Below, piece after piece: positions 36,066 to 44,769 of a stretch of 64,000 nucleotides of DNA. The translations under genes and the position numbers were made by a program. A model generated the notes under the pieces. That model had not been told where the DNA came from. It worked only from the letters and a program-made list of their open reading frames with translations, and did no database searches. Origin of the DNA: AP-15 sp035503615 (GTDB lineage Bacteria; Pseudomonadota; Alphaproteobacteria; ATCC43930; CGMCC-115725); assembly GCA_035503615.1 (NCBI GenBank), contig DATJTI010000032.1:31111-95110 (forward strand), written 5' to 3'. How positions within the stretch are numbered: the first letter of the stretch is position 1; each line of letters opens with the position of its first letter.

Positions 36066-37069
36066 CCATCGGTTGTTCGGCTGGCCGGGTGCAATCGCGA
36101 CGGGTCGAGGCGGAACAGCAGCGGGAAGAACGGGTAGCGCAGCGGCTGGTGGCGCGCGCCGGCCTCGGAAACGCACCATAGCCGGCCGTCGCCGTCGAAA
36201 GCGATGCCCTCGATGCCGCCGGCCACACGGTAGCGTGCGGTGCGGGTGCCGCTCGCCGGGTCGAGCCGGTCGAGCGCGCCCCAGCCGAGATCACTGCGTG
36301 CGATCCACAACCCGCCGCGGGAGCCGATCGCCCCGCCTTGCGCATAGGTCGGGATCGCTACCACCGCCGCAGCCGCCCGAGGATCGAGCGTGCCGCGGCC
36401 GCTGTGCGCATCGAGAACCGAAAGATTAAATTTGAAGGCCATTGCCGGTCCTTGGCTCTGATAATCGCCGATCCAGATCGACCCCTGTCCCGAAATGGCA
36501 AACGCACCCTTGAGCCCGCCGCCCATCCGCCAGATGCGGAATTTCGGCTCGCCGCCGCCGAAGGCACGACCGAGACTGGTCTCGAACAGCGTATGGGTGT
36601 CGCCGATAAACAGCTTGCCATCGCCGGCATAGGCGAGCCCGCCGGCGTGACCGCAGGGCGGCGGCACCGCGAAATGGCCGGTCACGCGGCCGGTCCGCGG
36701 GTCGATGCGAAACACCCGGCACGGCCCGCGATCCTTCCAGGTGGCGAGGCTGCGGTAAGCCGAGACGAACAGGCTGCCGCGGGCGAACGCCAGCCCTTGC
36801 GGGTTCCAGCCATCATCGAGCCCCGGCATCCAGATCATCCGGTCGATCGCCGCCAGGTTGGGAACCGGGCTGATCGCGCGCGGACCATAGCCCGGCCGCT
36901 GCCCCGGGATCGCTCGGGTTAGCGTTTCGAGGCGACGGCAGACCGGGGCGATGCCGCAGGCCGCGACCAGAGCGAGTGCCGCAGCGATGCGCCAGCAACG
37001 GGACACCCGGCGGCGCGCCGGCGGTGCCTCGGGATATGCGTGCACCCGCCCGATCCTTTCGTGTGGCAT
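36050..37069 (-). CDS. Secreted beta-propeller (SMP-30/NHL-like) protein
   Basis: A protein of about 339 residues with an N-terminal hydrophobic segment (IAAALALVAACGIAPV) that is probably a signal anchor. The body contains repeated W/Y-x-x-D-rich blades (GLAFARGSLFVSAY; GLAYAGDGKLFIGDTH; ISGQGSIWIGDYQ; GGLWIARSDLGWGALDRLDP; GIAFDGDGRLWCVSE), consistent with a six-blade SMP-30/gluconolactonase or NHL propeller. The catalytic metal ligands of SMP-30 were not clearly found, so enzymatic activity is uncertain. ATG 37069 is used; in-frame ATGs at 37102 and 37204 are possible. Its promoter would lie in the divergent region with the CHAP gene. Confidence 0.7.
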   Translation of the reverse strand: MPHERIGRVHAYPEAPPARRRVSRCWRIAAALALVAACGIAPVCRRLETLTRAIPGQRPGYGPRAISPVPNLAAIDRMIWMPGLDDGWNPQGLAFARGSLFVSAYRSLATWKDRGPCRVFRIDPRTGRVTGHFAVPPPCGHAGGLAYAGDGKLFIGDTHTLFETSLGRAFGGGEPKFRIWRMGGGLKGAFAISGQGSIWIGDYQSQGPAMAFKFNLSVLDAHSGRGTLDPRAAAAVVAIPTYAQGGAIGSRGGLWIARSDLGWGALDRLDPASGTRTARYRVAGGIEGIAFDGDGRLWCVSEAGARHQPLRYPFFPLLFRLDPSRLHPASRTTDGVRRG

Positions 37070-37374
37070 CGTCCCGAGCGGCGATTTTGCGTCATGGCGC
37101 ATCGATGTGGCGAATCGATGCGGAATGGTTATCGCCCGCCACGCCCGGTGCGATGCCAGCGTCGCGGCCTGCTCCGCCTTAAACGCGAATAACGGGATCG
37201 CCACTGCACGCGATCATAAAGAATCGGCAGTTTTTTTCTCTCCTGTTAAGAAATTTGGTGATTTTCGCTTCCGACCTGCGGTTCTATGAACCCGTTAACG
37301 AACCTTGACGGGGCGCGAGCCGGGGACCGTTTCACCAAACGGGCTCGCGCGATCACCAGCCGGGGGCAATAGAA
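37070..37374. other. Divergent intergenic region between propeller and CHAP genes
   Basis: Both genes are transcribed away from this 305-bp stretch. 37225-37300 is AT-richer (a T8 run at ~37231, CTCCTGTTAAGAAATTTGG, and CCCGTTAACGAACC), which suits promoter or regulator sites, but no convincing -35/-10 pair was found. No gene is supported here. Confidence 0.4.
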
Positions 37375-38181
37375 ATGCGCGCCAAGCTCGCCTGGGGCCT
37401 CGTATGGGGCGCCCTTCCGATGGTTTTGTTGGCGCTCTACCCGCGCCACGCGGTAGCTGGCAATTGCGTGCTCTATGCACGCGCGCAAACGGGGGTAGCA
37501 CTTTATGGCGATGCCGGCGACTGGTGGGGCGAGGCGGCCGGCCGCTATCAGCGTGGCCATGTGCCCGAGGTGGGCTCGATCCTGGTGTTCCGACGCAGCG
37601 ACGTGATCCCGTCGGGGCATGTCGCGATCGTTGCCGGAGTGATCGGCCCACGCGAAATCGTCGTCAACCAGGCCAACTGGTATCATGGGGAGGTCACGCC
37701 CGGTGTCCCGGTGGTCGATGAATCGCCGCGGAATGATTGGACGACGGTTGCGGTCATGGATATCGGCTCGGGACATTACGGGCAGGACTATCCGAGCTAC
37801 GGCTTCGTCTATCCGCAGACCGGGCCGAGCACGATTGTCGCCGACGCCAGCTCGAGCGGCGGCGTCATTCGCGGTCTCGAGGCAATCCCGACCGCCTACG
37901 ATCCGGACGCCGATCTGAGCATTCTCCATACCGCCACCACAACCGACGATGATTTACGGCGCAGATATGCCCGTCACCGCGGGCGCGGATCGCACCGGAG
38001 GAGGTGGTCGACCCAGCTGCACCATCCGGCACCTGCGGCCCGCGACACTGGCCGGACCGGCCGCACGCATATCCTTGCCCGCAACCTCGCCCACGCGCTC
38101 CACCACGCCCCTGCGCCTCACCATGCCCCTGCGCTTCCGGCGACGCGGCGGGCCGAGAGCCGGACGCGACACCGGGCGTGA
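37375..38181 (+). CDS. CHAP domain protein (secreted peptidase/amidase-like)
   Basis: A 268-residue exported protein with a signal peptide (WGLVWGALPMVLLALYPRHAVA) and a CHAP domain that usually cleaves peptidoglycan crosslinks. The triad residues are C31 (NCVLYAR), H82 (SGHVAIV) and N98 (VVNQANW). The domain ends near residue 140; the rest is proline/histidine/arginine-rich. Residues ~195-268 are extreme (HHAPAPHHAPALP, RRRYARHRGRGSHRRRR) and contain an imperfect 18-bp repeat, so the C-terminal part may be frame-shifted or a low-complexity tail. ATG 37375 is used. It is likely a cell-wall enzyme, either self-directed or for competition. Confidence 0.8.
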   Translation: MRAKLAWGLVWGALPMVLLALYPRHAVAGNCVLYARAQTGVALYGDAGDWWGEAAGRYQRGHVPEVGSILVFRRSDVIPSGHVAIVAGVIGPREIVVNQANWYHGEVTPGVPVVDESPRNDWTTVAVMDIGSGHYGQDYPSYGFVYPQTGPSTIVADASSSGGVIRGLEAIPTAYDPDADLSILHTATTTDDDLRRRYARHRGRGSHRRRWSTQLHHPAPAARDTGRTGRTHILARNLAHALHHAPAPHHAPALPATRRAESRTRHRA

Positions 38182-38269
38182 CCGCGGCGGCGGCGCCGCT
38201 CGGCAGCCGCCCGGTTGACATGGATGTGGCGCGCGGGACTATCCTCGCCGGTCAACCGCGAGGAAAACG

Positions 38270-39673
38270 ATGCCCCGAGCCAACGCCGACCAGGCCTTCC
38301 TGCCGGCCCGTGTGCTGTCCGACGAGATCGGCGCCGGTCGCCTGTCGCCACTCGAACTGGTCGATGCGCTGCTCGCCCGCATCAAGGCTCAGGATCAGAA
38401 GCTGCACGCCTTTGTCGAGGTCTATGCCGACGAGGCGCGGCTCGCCGCCGAAGCCGCCGACAAGGCGATCCGCTCCGGTCACCGGATCGGGCCGTGGCAC
38501 GGCATCCCGATCGCGCTCAAGGACCTGATCGAGATCGAAGGGCGGGTGACGACCGGCGGTTCGCAGGTGTGGCATGACCGTCGCTCGGCCTATACCGCGA
38601 CGATCGCCAAACGGCTGATCGCGGCTGGCATGATCGTGATCGGCAAGACCCACACCGTCGAATTCGCAATGGGCGGCTGGGGCACGAACCAGCACCGTGG
38701 CACGCCGTGGAACCCATGGGACCCCGGCATCGCACGCACTCCGGGGGGGTCGAGCAGCGGCACCGGCGTCGCCGTCGCCGCCGGCATGGCGCCGTGGGGG
38801 ATCGGCACCGATACCGGCGGGTCGGTGCGGCTGCCGGCCTCGTGGTGCGGCCTCAGCGGGCTCAAAACCACGATCGGGCGGGTCAGCACCTACGGGATCC
38901 TGCCATTGAGCCCCAGCCTCGACACACCGGGACCGCTGGCCCGTTCGGTCGAAGACGCAGCACTGCTCTACCAGGCGATCGAGGGACCCGATCCGCTCGA
39001 CCCGCGCACCCTGGGCCGCCCGCCGGCCGCCGATTTGACGATGATGCGGCGCGGCGTGCGCGGCTTGCGGCTTGCGGCGATGCCGCGGCACGAGCGCGAC
39101 GGCGTCGCTCCCGACATGCTTGCCGCCTACGATACCGCACTCGATACCCTGGCGCGGCTCGGAGCCGAGATCGTCGCGATCGAACTGCCGCGCCGCTTTG
39201 CCGACTATACCCAGCTGGTCGGCCGGATCATCGGCGCCGAATCCTATTTCCTGGTCGGCGACCTGATCGACGATATGAGCCTGCCGATCGACCCGGCGGT
39301 GCGGCCGCGCATCGCCTCGGGGCGAGGGCTTTCGGCACGCGACTATCTCGGCGCGCTGCGCGATCGCGACGCGGCCAAGACCGAATTCGCCGCGGCACTG
39401 GGCGATGCCGACGCGCTCTTGACCCCGACCACGACGACCGCGGCGATCCCGCTCGACGCCGTCGATCAGGGCACGACCCCGGCGCATTTCACCCGCTTTG
39501 TCAACGCGCTGGAATTGTGCGCGCTGGCCGTGCCCGACGGCTTCACCGCGACCGGCCTGCCGTTGTCGCTGCAGATCGTCTGCCGCGGCTATGACGAGGC
39601 GATGGCACTGCGCATCGGCTGGGCCTATCAGCAGGCAACCGATTGGCACAAACGCCACCCGCCCGGAAATTAG
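38270..39673 (+). CDS. Amidase (amidase-signature family)
   Basis: A 467-residue amidase-signature enzyme with triad K84 (IALKDLIE), cis-Ser in PGGSSSGTG (residues 159-165) and S185 (DTGGSVRLPAS). It is a different subgroup from the tandem amidases at 10.8-13.4 kb: longer, with GGSQVWHDR and NQHRGTPWNPWDP insertions. ATG 38270 follows a GAGGAAAACG ribosome site. Its C-terminus (TATGLPLSLQIVCRGYDEAMAL) is intact. The minus-strand alpha/beta hydrolase next door converges on it. Substrate unknown. Confidence 0.9.
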   Translation: MPRANADQAFLPARVLSDEIGAGRLSPLELVDALLARIKAQDQKLHAFVEVYADEARLAAEAADKAIRSGHRIGPWHGIPIALKDLIEIEGRVTTGGSQVWHDRRSAYTATIAKRLIAAGMIVIGKTHTVEFAMGGWGTNQHRGTPWNPWDPGIARTPGGSSSGTGVAVAAGMAPWGIGTDTGGSVRLPASWCGLSGLKTTIGRVSTYGILPLSPSLDTPGPLARSVEDAALLYQAIEGPDPLDPRTLGRPPAADLTMMRRGVRGLRLAAMPRHERDGVAPDMLAAYDTALDTLARLGAEIVAIELPRRFADYTQLVGRIIGAESYFLVGDLIDDMSLPIDPAVRPRIASGRGLSARDYLGALRDRDAAKTEFAAALGDADALLTPTTTTAAIPLDAVDQGTTPAHFTRFVNALELCALAVPDGFTATGLPLSLQIVCRGYDEAMALRIGWAYQQATDWHKRHPPGN

Positions 39674-39723
39674 GCACGCCGACCGCGGCCCATGCCATAT
39701 CCGGCATTTCGGGTCGCTCGCGG

Positions 39724-40536
39724 TTATTTGCCGGGCCCGAAGCGGCGGCCGAGAAAATCGAGCAGATTGGCGGTGCAGCGGTCGGGAAATGCGTCGCAGA
39801 TGTTGTGCGGGGCACCCTCATAGACGCGCATCTCGACATCCGGCACGAGGCGGCGGAACGGCTGGTAATTGGAGGTCGAGCCGATCGGCTCGGCGCCGGG
39901 AACCACGACCAGGGTCGGGCAGCGGATACGGCCGAGCTCACCGCTCCAATCGTAGCTCGCCATCAGCAACACGAATTTGCCGATATAGGAGGGGTCGTTC
40001 TTGGCGGCCTCGTCGAGAAACCATTCGACAAACCCCGGATCGATTTCGCCGAGCGGCAGCCGTTCGGCGATCGTTTCGGCGAGAAAGCCGCGCAACCCCT
40101 TCGCCGCAATCTGCGGGATCCAGCTTGGCGCCTGGCTGTTTTTGAGCCCCGGGGTCGAGCCGAACAGCATCAGGCTCTTCACCCGCGCGGGCTGGTTCAT
40201 CGCCAATTGCTGGCCGAGATAGCCGCCCGCCGAATTGCCGACGATATGGGCATCGGCGAGACCGAGATGGTCCATCAGTTCGGTGACATCGGCCACCAGC
40301 CGATCGAGAGTGAGCGGGCGATCCGGTGCCGGGATCGCGGAATTGCCGTGGCCGCGCAGATCGAGCCGCACCACCCGGTACTGCCGCGCCAGCGCCGGGA
40401 CCCAGGCGTAATAGCGCCGGGCACTGCCCATCGCCGCATGCAGCAGCAACAGCACCGGCGGCGCCGTCCACGGGTCGGTGTAGTCATCGATGTAGTAGGC
40501 GAGCCGCAGCCCGTCGCTCGCGTTGAAGCTCTGCAT
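39724..40536 (-). CDS. Alpha/beta hydrolase
   Basis: A 270-residue alpha/beta-hydrolase fold protein. The oxyanion region is LLLHAAMGSARR, the nucleophile elbow is GNSAGG (Ser in residues ~96-101), and the acid/His positions are in the C-terminal third (LVVVPGAEP, EGAPHNICDAFP). No signal peptide. ATG 40536 reads MQSFNASDGLRLAY. It converges with the amidase and diverges from the luciferase-like gene, and could act with it in a small catabolic unit. The exact substrate (ester, lactone or C-C bond) is unknown. Confidence 0.87.
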   Translation of the reverse strand: MQSFNASDGLRLAYYIDDYTDPWTAPPVLLLLHAAMGSARRYYAWVPALARQYRVVRLDLRGHGNSAIPAPDRPLTLDRLVADVTELMDHLGLADAHIVGNSAGGYLGQQLAMNQPARVKSLMLFGSTPGLKNSQAPSWIPQIAAKGLRGFLAETIAERLPLGEIDPGFVEWFLDEAAKNDPSYIGKFVLLMASYDWSGELGRIRCPTLVVVPGAEPIGSTSNYQPFRRLVPDVEMRVYEGAPHNICDAFPDRCTANLLDFLGRRFGPGK

Positions 40537-40560
40537 GCGGCCTCCTCGATCCCGGCGAAG

Positions 40561-40593
40561 CGATTGCCTCGGGCATGACGATTGCCTCGGGCA
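40561..40593. repeat. 18-bp tandem repeat (1.8 copies) upstream of a luciferase-like gene
   Basis: CGATTGCCTCGGGCATGA (40561-40578) is repeated as CGATTGCCTCGGGCA (40579-40593) in the divergent region between the hydrolase and the luciferase-like gene. Confidence 0.75.
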
Positions 40594-40675
40594 GGGGGAT
40601 CATCTACCACCGGCCGAACCTGGGCAATCCGGGCGCCGGCAATCGGCGCCGCCGCATGGCAGCATCGGAGATGAC

Positions 40676-41704
40676 ATGAAGATCGGGATTTTCCTGACCG
40701 GCCAGCACCCGCCGGGAAGCGACATCCTCGCCGAACTCGAAGGCCAATACGCGATGGCCCGGCTGGCGCGCGACCGCGGCTGGGACGCCGTGGCCAGCGG
40801 CCAGCATTATCTGAGCGAGGGCGTGCGGCAATTGCAGCTGATCCCGTTTCTGGCGCGGCTCGCGGCCGAAGCCGGCGAGATGACCGGCATTGCGGGGGTA
40901 TTGCTCGCCGGACTGCACAACCCGGTCGAGGTCGCCGAATGCATCGCGTCGCTCGACGCGATCTGGCGCGGCAATTTTGTCTTTGGCGTCGGCCTCGGCT
41001 ACCGCCAGAGCGAATTCGATGCGTTCGGGGTGCCAAAGGGCCAGCGGGTGCGCCGCTTCGAGCAATGCCTCGAAGTCGTGCGGCGGCTGTGGACCGAGGA
41101 GAACGTCAGCTTCGAAAACGACATCTGCAAGCTCGTCAATGCGACCGCGACCTGCCGCCCGGTGCAGCAGCCGCACCCGCCGATCTGGATCGCCGCCAAC
41201 AGCGACGCCGCGGTCAAGCGCGCCGCCCGGCTCGGTGACAGCCTCTTTATCAACCCGCATGCGACGATGGCGACGATCACCGCGCAGATGGCGCTCTACC
41301 GCGCGGAATTGGCCCATCACGGCAAGCCGTTCCCCAAGGTGCTCACCTATCTGCGCGAAATCTTCTGCGCCAGGGACAAGGCGACGGCGCTCGACATGGC
41401 CGGTCCTTATCTCGCCGAGAAATACCGGACCTATGCGCAATGGGGGCAGGACCAAGTCCTGCCCGGTCACGACTCGTTCCGCCAGTCGCTCGAGGCACTA
41501 TTGCGCGACCGTTTCGTGCTCGGCAGCCCCGAGGAATGCTACGAACAGCTCCGCCCATGCTGGGAGGAGGCCGGCGCCAACTTCCTGATCTTCCGCACCC
41601 ACTGGAGCGGCATGCCGGTGGCCTCAGCACTCGCCAGCATGCGCCTGATCAGCGACGAGCTCTTACCCGAGTTGCGCCGGGTCGCGCCGGCCAGGCTCGG
41701 CTGA
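40676..41704 (+). CDS. LLM-class flavin-dependent oxidoreductase (second)
   Basis: A 342-residue luciferase-like monooxygenase, not closely similar to the one at 0.1-1.1 kb. ATG 40676 begins MKIGIFLTGQHPPG, the typical first strand, with a GGAG site before it; the open frame upstream is not protein-like. Further family features: NPVEVAECIASLDAIWRGNFVFGVGLGYR, the PVQQPHPPIWIAANS segment and the C-terminal LRPCWEEAGANFLI. Reaction: flavin-dependent oxidation of an unknown substrate. A hairpin (40632-40650, 7-bp stem) lies in its leader. It is divergent from an alpha/beta hydrolase. Confidence 0.87.
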   Translation: MKIGIFLTGQHPPGSDILAELEGQYAMARLARDRGWDAVASGQHYLSEGVRQLQLIPFLARLAAEAGEMTGIAGVLLAGLHNPVEVAECIASLDAIWRGNFVFGVGLGYRQSEFDAFGVPKGQRVRRFEQCLEVVRRLWTEENVSFENDICKLVNATATCRPVQQPHPPIWIAANSDAAVKRAARLGDSLFINPHATMATITAQMALYRAELAHHGKPFPKVLTYLREIFCARDKATALDMAGPYLAEKYRTYAQWGQDQVLPGHDSFRQSLEALLRDRFVLGSPEECYEQLRPCWEEAGANFLIFRTHWSGMPVASALASMRLISDELLPELRRVAPARLG

Positions 41705-41886
41705 AGCCGGCGCCGGGCGGATTGCCAGGTACGCCCCGAGCTTGCCGCTTGCGCGTTGCGCTATGTAGTATCTTTGATGAGTCTCAAGATGGAGAGCCGA
41801 TGGTGGCAACGGCGAAACTGTCCTGGTACTGCTGTTTAGTTACGCGGCATGACGAATGTGAAGTTTCGGCGCTCAAGAGAGAGAAA

Positions 41887-42525
41887 ATGAGAGCGGCTGT
41901 CGCAGCGGCATTGATCATGGGCGTCGCATTGCTTGGACCGCAGATAGCACGAGCGGCTGCCGTCACCAGGACATACACGCTCCCTTCCCCGCTCCTGGGC
42001 TATACGAGCGCGAATGGAGCTTCCTTCACCCAATTCGATCCCGCGCTCGGGACCTTGCAGTCGATCACGCTGCACGCGACGGCAACCGCGACCTGGTCCG
42101 GTGGCACGGAGACAGACTTCAACGACGCTGAATATGCAATTTTTCTATCCGGGTTCGCATTTACCATGGATGCCACAATGGTCGGCAATGGCAGTGCAGC
42201 GGCTTCCGCCAACTTCACTGATGCCATACCGACAGTATTGAGCGCCCTTACCGGTTCTGACTTGGTGGATACGAGCGTTTCCGTGATTAATCGAGGTGGC
42301 ACCCCCGCGACCATCAGCTCCACTTTCGGGACCGAAAGCGTGACCTACAATTATGAGCCTTCTGTGCCCGGTACACCTCCAATCATCGGCTCCACTCCAC
42401 CCGTTCCGGAGCCCTCTTCGCTGTCGATTCTCGCCGTTGGCTTGCTTGGTCTGGGCTGGCTCTCCCGAAGGCGCCTGGCACCGTGCCGTGACCCCGTCTT
42501 GTTCAGGGGATCGTGGCCTTTCTGA
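41887..42525 (+). CDS. PEP-CTERM protein with choice-of-anchor E-like domain
   Basis: A 212-residue exported protein: signal peptide (AALIMGVALLGPQIARAAA, residues ~8-26), a choice-of-anchor E-like domain (SFTQFDPALGTLQSITLHATATATW, residues 46-70, and the beta-rich stretch to 155), then a PEP-CTERM sorting signal (VPEPSS at 173-178, a hydrophobic segment, and RRR at 194-196). It should be processed by an exosortase, as in exopolysaccharide- or biofilm-associated surface proteins. No exosortase or polysaccharide locus is in the window. The C-terminus runs 16 residues beyond RRR, which is longer than usual. The gene is visibly less GC-rich than its neighbours, suggesting horizontal transfer. 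Confidence 0.85.
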   Translation: MRAAVAAALIMGVALLGPQIARAAAVTRTYTLPSPLLGYTSANGASFTQFDPALGTLQSITLHATATATWSGGTETDFNDAEYAIFLSGFAFTMDATMVGNGSAAASANFTDAIPTVLSALTGSDLVDTSVSVINRGGTPATISSTFGTESVTYNYEPSVPGTPPIIGSTPPVPEPSSLSILAVGLLGLGWLSRRRLAPCRDPVLFRGSWPF

Positions 42526-42669
42526 TACCGGGTGAGTTCGGAAGTGATAGGCGGTTCCCGTAGGCTGTGATCGAGCCACCTCTCCTGGCGGGTAACGGGC
42601 GGCCGGGACGCGGTCGCCCGCGAAGTGCGGGGCCGCGTCCGGCTAAGGCAGGGCGGTAGCGGCGCTCTG

Positions 42670-43509
42670 CTACACGCCCGGTGGGAAGAACACCAGCATG
42701 CGCACTTCGAGGCTCTCGCGCGGCGGGGCGTCGGGTGGCGAGGTCGGGTCGTCAAAACCGGTATGCGCCGAGAAGCGAGCCGCGCCGTTGCGCGCCGAGT
42801 CGAAGCAGCGGATCAGCACCGCCTCATCGGCCTGCATCTTCGGGAAATAATAGTAGCGCTGGTTCGGGTTGTAGGTGATCGAATAGGTCTCGCCGGTGCG
42901 GTCGGGGTATTTGAGGTCGCTGGCGATCAGGTTTTCTTCTTCGAGGCTCTGCGCGTCGCACAAGGTCAGCGGCGATTCGAGCACCGGCCCACGGATCGGC
43001 CGCCACAGATTGTTGATCGCAAAGCGGTGCTTCAAGAGCTCCTCGGCCTCCTCGCCCATCAGATCGCGCACCCGCTGCGGCGACGACCACGCGGTATAGT
43101 CGTTGTGCACCCGCTTCGCCGGGATCTTGACCGTTTTGTCCTTTGCCGACATCGCAGCGTTGCGCACGATGTGGTCGAAGGCGACGACCCGGACGGCGCC
43201 GGTCGCCTCTTTCATGACCCGCTCGCATTCGGGGTAGTAGATCGCCTTGATCTGCTCCTCGTCATAAAAGTTCGTCACCGGGGTCTGGTGGTGCAATAGC
43301 ACAAAACCTTCGCGGTCGAGCGAGAGCTGGCCGATCAGCGGCCGTGCATCGCGGATCGTCACCTGGTGCTCGGTGTTGCGGCCGGTCCGCTGCGGTGTTC
43401 CCGGCGGCGGCTCGTAATTGTACGCGACCGGCTTTGCTGCCATCGGCACCAGAAAATTGAGCGGTGCGGTGATGCTGTTCAGACCTGCCGATATCATGCC
43501 GTCCATCAT
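42670..43509 (-). CDS. CmcJ/NvfI family oxidoreductase
   Basis: A 279-residue member of the CmcJ/NvfI/AsqO-like family, related to Fe/2-oxoglutarate-type oxygenases and to 7-alpha-cephem-methoxylase P8. Signatures: RVHNDYTAWSS (H135, D137), INNLWRPI, YYYFPKMQADEAVLIRCFDS and SAHTGFDDP. In bacteria these proteins are mostly uncharacterised. H135-x-D137 and the later histidine would form an iron site; this is inference. The GGAGGAG site favours ATG at 43509/43506. It is divergent from the DOPA-dioxygenase-like gene at 43740. Confidence 0.88.
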   Translation of the reverse strand: MMDGMISAGLNSITAPLNFLVPMAAKPVAYNYEPPPGTPQRTGRNTEHQVTIRDARPLIGQLSLDREGFVLLHHQTPVTNFYDEEQIKAIYYPECERVMKEATGAVRVVAFDHIVRNAAMSAKDKTVKIPAKRVHNDYTAWSSPQRVRDLMGEEAEELLKHRFAINNLWRPIRGPVLESPLTLCDAQSLEEENLIASDLKYPDRTGETYSITYNPNQRYYYFPKMQADEAVLIRCFDSARNGAARFSAHTGFDDPTSPPDAPPRESLEVRMLVFFPPGV

Positions 43510-43583
43510 GCTCCTCCGCGTCTCGATCGATCAGCCGATCCTGCGGCAACCGTAGGGCAGCGCCCGCATCCGGTCAAATCGCC

Positions 43584-43626
43584 TGTCAAGCGCCCCACAG
43601 GTCAAGCCCCCACATGTCAAGCCCCC
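43584..43626. repeat. Degenerate 15-bp tandem repeat in the CmcJ / DOPA-dioxygenase intergenic region
   Basis: Units around TGTCAAGC-CCCC (43584-43596), ACAGGTCAAGCCCCC (43597-43611) and ACATGTCAAGCCCCC (43612-43626) are nearly identical, forming a short array in the divergent promoter region. Confidence 0.75.
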
Positions 43627-43739
43627 GGCGGCCGGCTCGCGCCCACCCTGCGACATCGCTTCGAGATTGCGCCGCCGGCCTCGCTCTGCGATAATTTACA
43701 TCGCGAAATCCCGAATGGGATCAACCGGGAGGATATCGA

Positions 43740-44117
43740 ATGAGCGAAAACAGAGGCTATCACGCCCACGTCTATTACAATGCCGCAACCAAGCCGGTCG
43801 CGGCGCGGCTGCGCGAAACGCTGGCCAGCAAATTCTCGGTCGAGCCGCGCGATCTGAGCGACGAGCCGCGCGGACCGCACCCGATTTCGCAGTTTGCCGT
43901 GGTTTTCCGGCCGGAAGAATTCCAGAACGTCGTGCCGTGGCTGATGCTGAACCGCGAAGGGCTCGATGTGCTGGTGCATCCGCTGACCGCGAGCTCCTAT
44001 GACGACCACAGCAAAAATGCGATGTGGCTCGGGACCCCGGTGCCGATGAAGCTCGATACGCTGCGCCCGACCTATCGCGCCGAGCAATTCCCCAAGGACA
44101 CGCCACACGCGGCCTGA
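43740..44117 (+). CDS. DOPA 4,5-dioxygenase family protein
   Basis: A 125-residue protein of the DOPA 4,5-dioxygenase family, ring-cleaving extradiol-type enzymes. The histidines H8 and H10 (YHAHVYYN), H47 (RGPHPIS) and H80 (LVHPLT) match the conserved metal-binding histidines. The gene starts at ATG 43740 after GGGAGGATAT. It could open a catechol-type ring; no other ring-cleavage genes are adjacent, so its substrate is unknown. It pairs with the divergent CmcJ-type gene. Confidence 0.85.
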   Translation: MSENRGYHAHVYYNAATKPVAARLRETLASKFSVEPRDLSDEPRGPHPISQFAVVFRPEEFQNVVPWLMLNREGLDVLVHPLTASSYDDHSKNAMWLGTPVPMKLDTLRPTYRAEQFPKDTPHAA

Positions 44118-44189
44118 CGCCCACGGTCGGCCTGCTTTTGGGGAGCTGATGCGGCTGCCCGGCGCCGCGCGAGTGGCGTCGGTCGGCGG

Positions 44190-44576
44190 TCAGCTGCGCG
44201 GAACCTGGGCGGCCGCGGCCGCCGTTGCGGTCCCCGCTGGGCGCGGCGGCGGCATGATTTCGACCGCAACCGGCGTGTAGAGCTTCAAGATATCTGCGGC
44301 AAAGGCGGCTTCGGCGTCATCGGCCGCTTCGACAAACACCGCGGTCTCTCCATTATGGATGAACCGGGCGAAGGTGTGCCGGGCATCACCAAGCACCATC
44401 GGGTCGATCTGCAGCGCCTGCAGTTCGGGCTGCAGCACCTCGGGCGGCGGTCCGATCTCTCTGAGCACATGGTATGCGAGCCGGCTCGGCGACACGCCCT
44501 CGGTGCATAGTCGGTGATAGGCGTCGAGCGCGATCCCGCTCGATTGAAACAGGCCGACGACAAGCCCGGCAGCCAT
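44190..44576 (-). CDS. Hypothetical protein
   Basis: A 128-residue protein starting at ATG 44576 (MAAGLVVGLFQSSGIALDAYHRLCTEG) with AGGAGGG before it. The core looks like a compact alpha/beta domain (LAYHVLREIGPPPEVLQPELQALQ; HTFARFIHNGETAVFVEAADDAEAAFAADIL). There is no membrane segment. The C-terminal 25 residues are alanine/proline-rich. No family could be assigned. It resembles heat-shock or stress-type small proteins in composition only. Confidence 0.65.
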   Translation of the reverse strand: MAAGLVVGLFQSSGIALDAYHRLCTEGVSPSRLAYHVLREIGPPPEVLQPELQALQIDPMVLGDARHTFARFIHNGETAVFVEAADDAEAAFAADILKLYTPVAVEIMPPPRPAGTATAAAAAQVPRS

Positions 44577-44769
44577 CGAACCCTCCTGCTGTTGTTCGCG
44601 GACGCAGGGAAAACGTCCGGCATGCGCAAGAGTTCTGCCGGCGGGGGGAAGATGCTGCTCGATCCAGGCGGCGCCGCGCGGGGCGGATGCCGAACCGGTC
44701 GACATGTCGTAGCATCCAGCAGCTCCGCCGTTGCAGGATGGGGCGCGAATGTCGGCGCAGGAGGGAACA

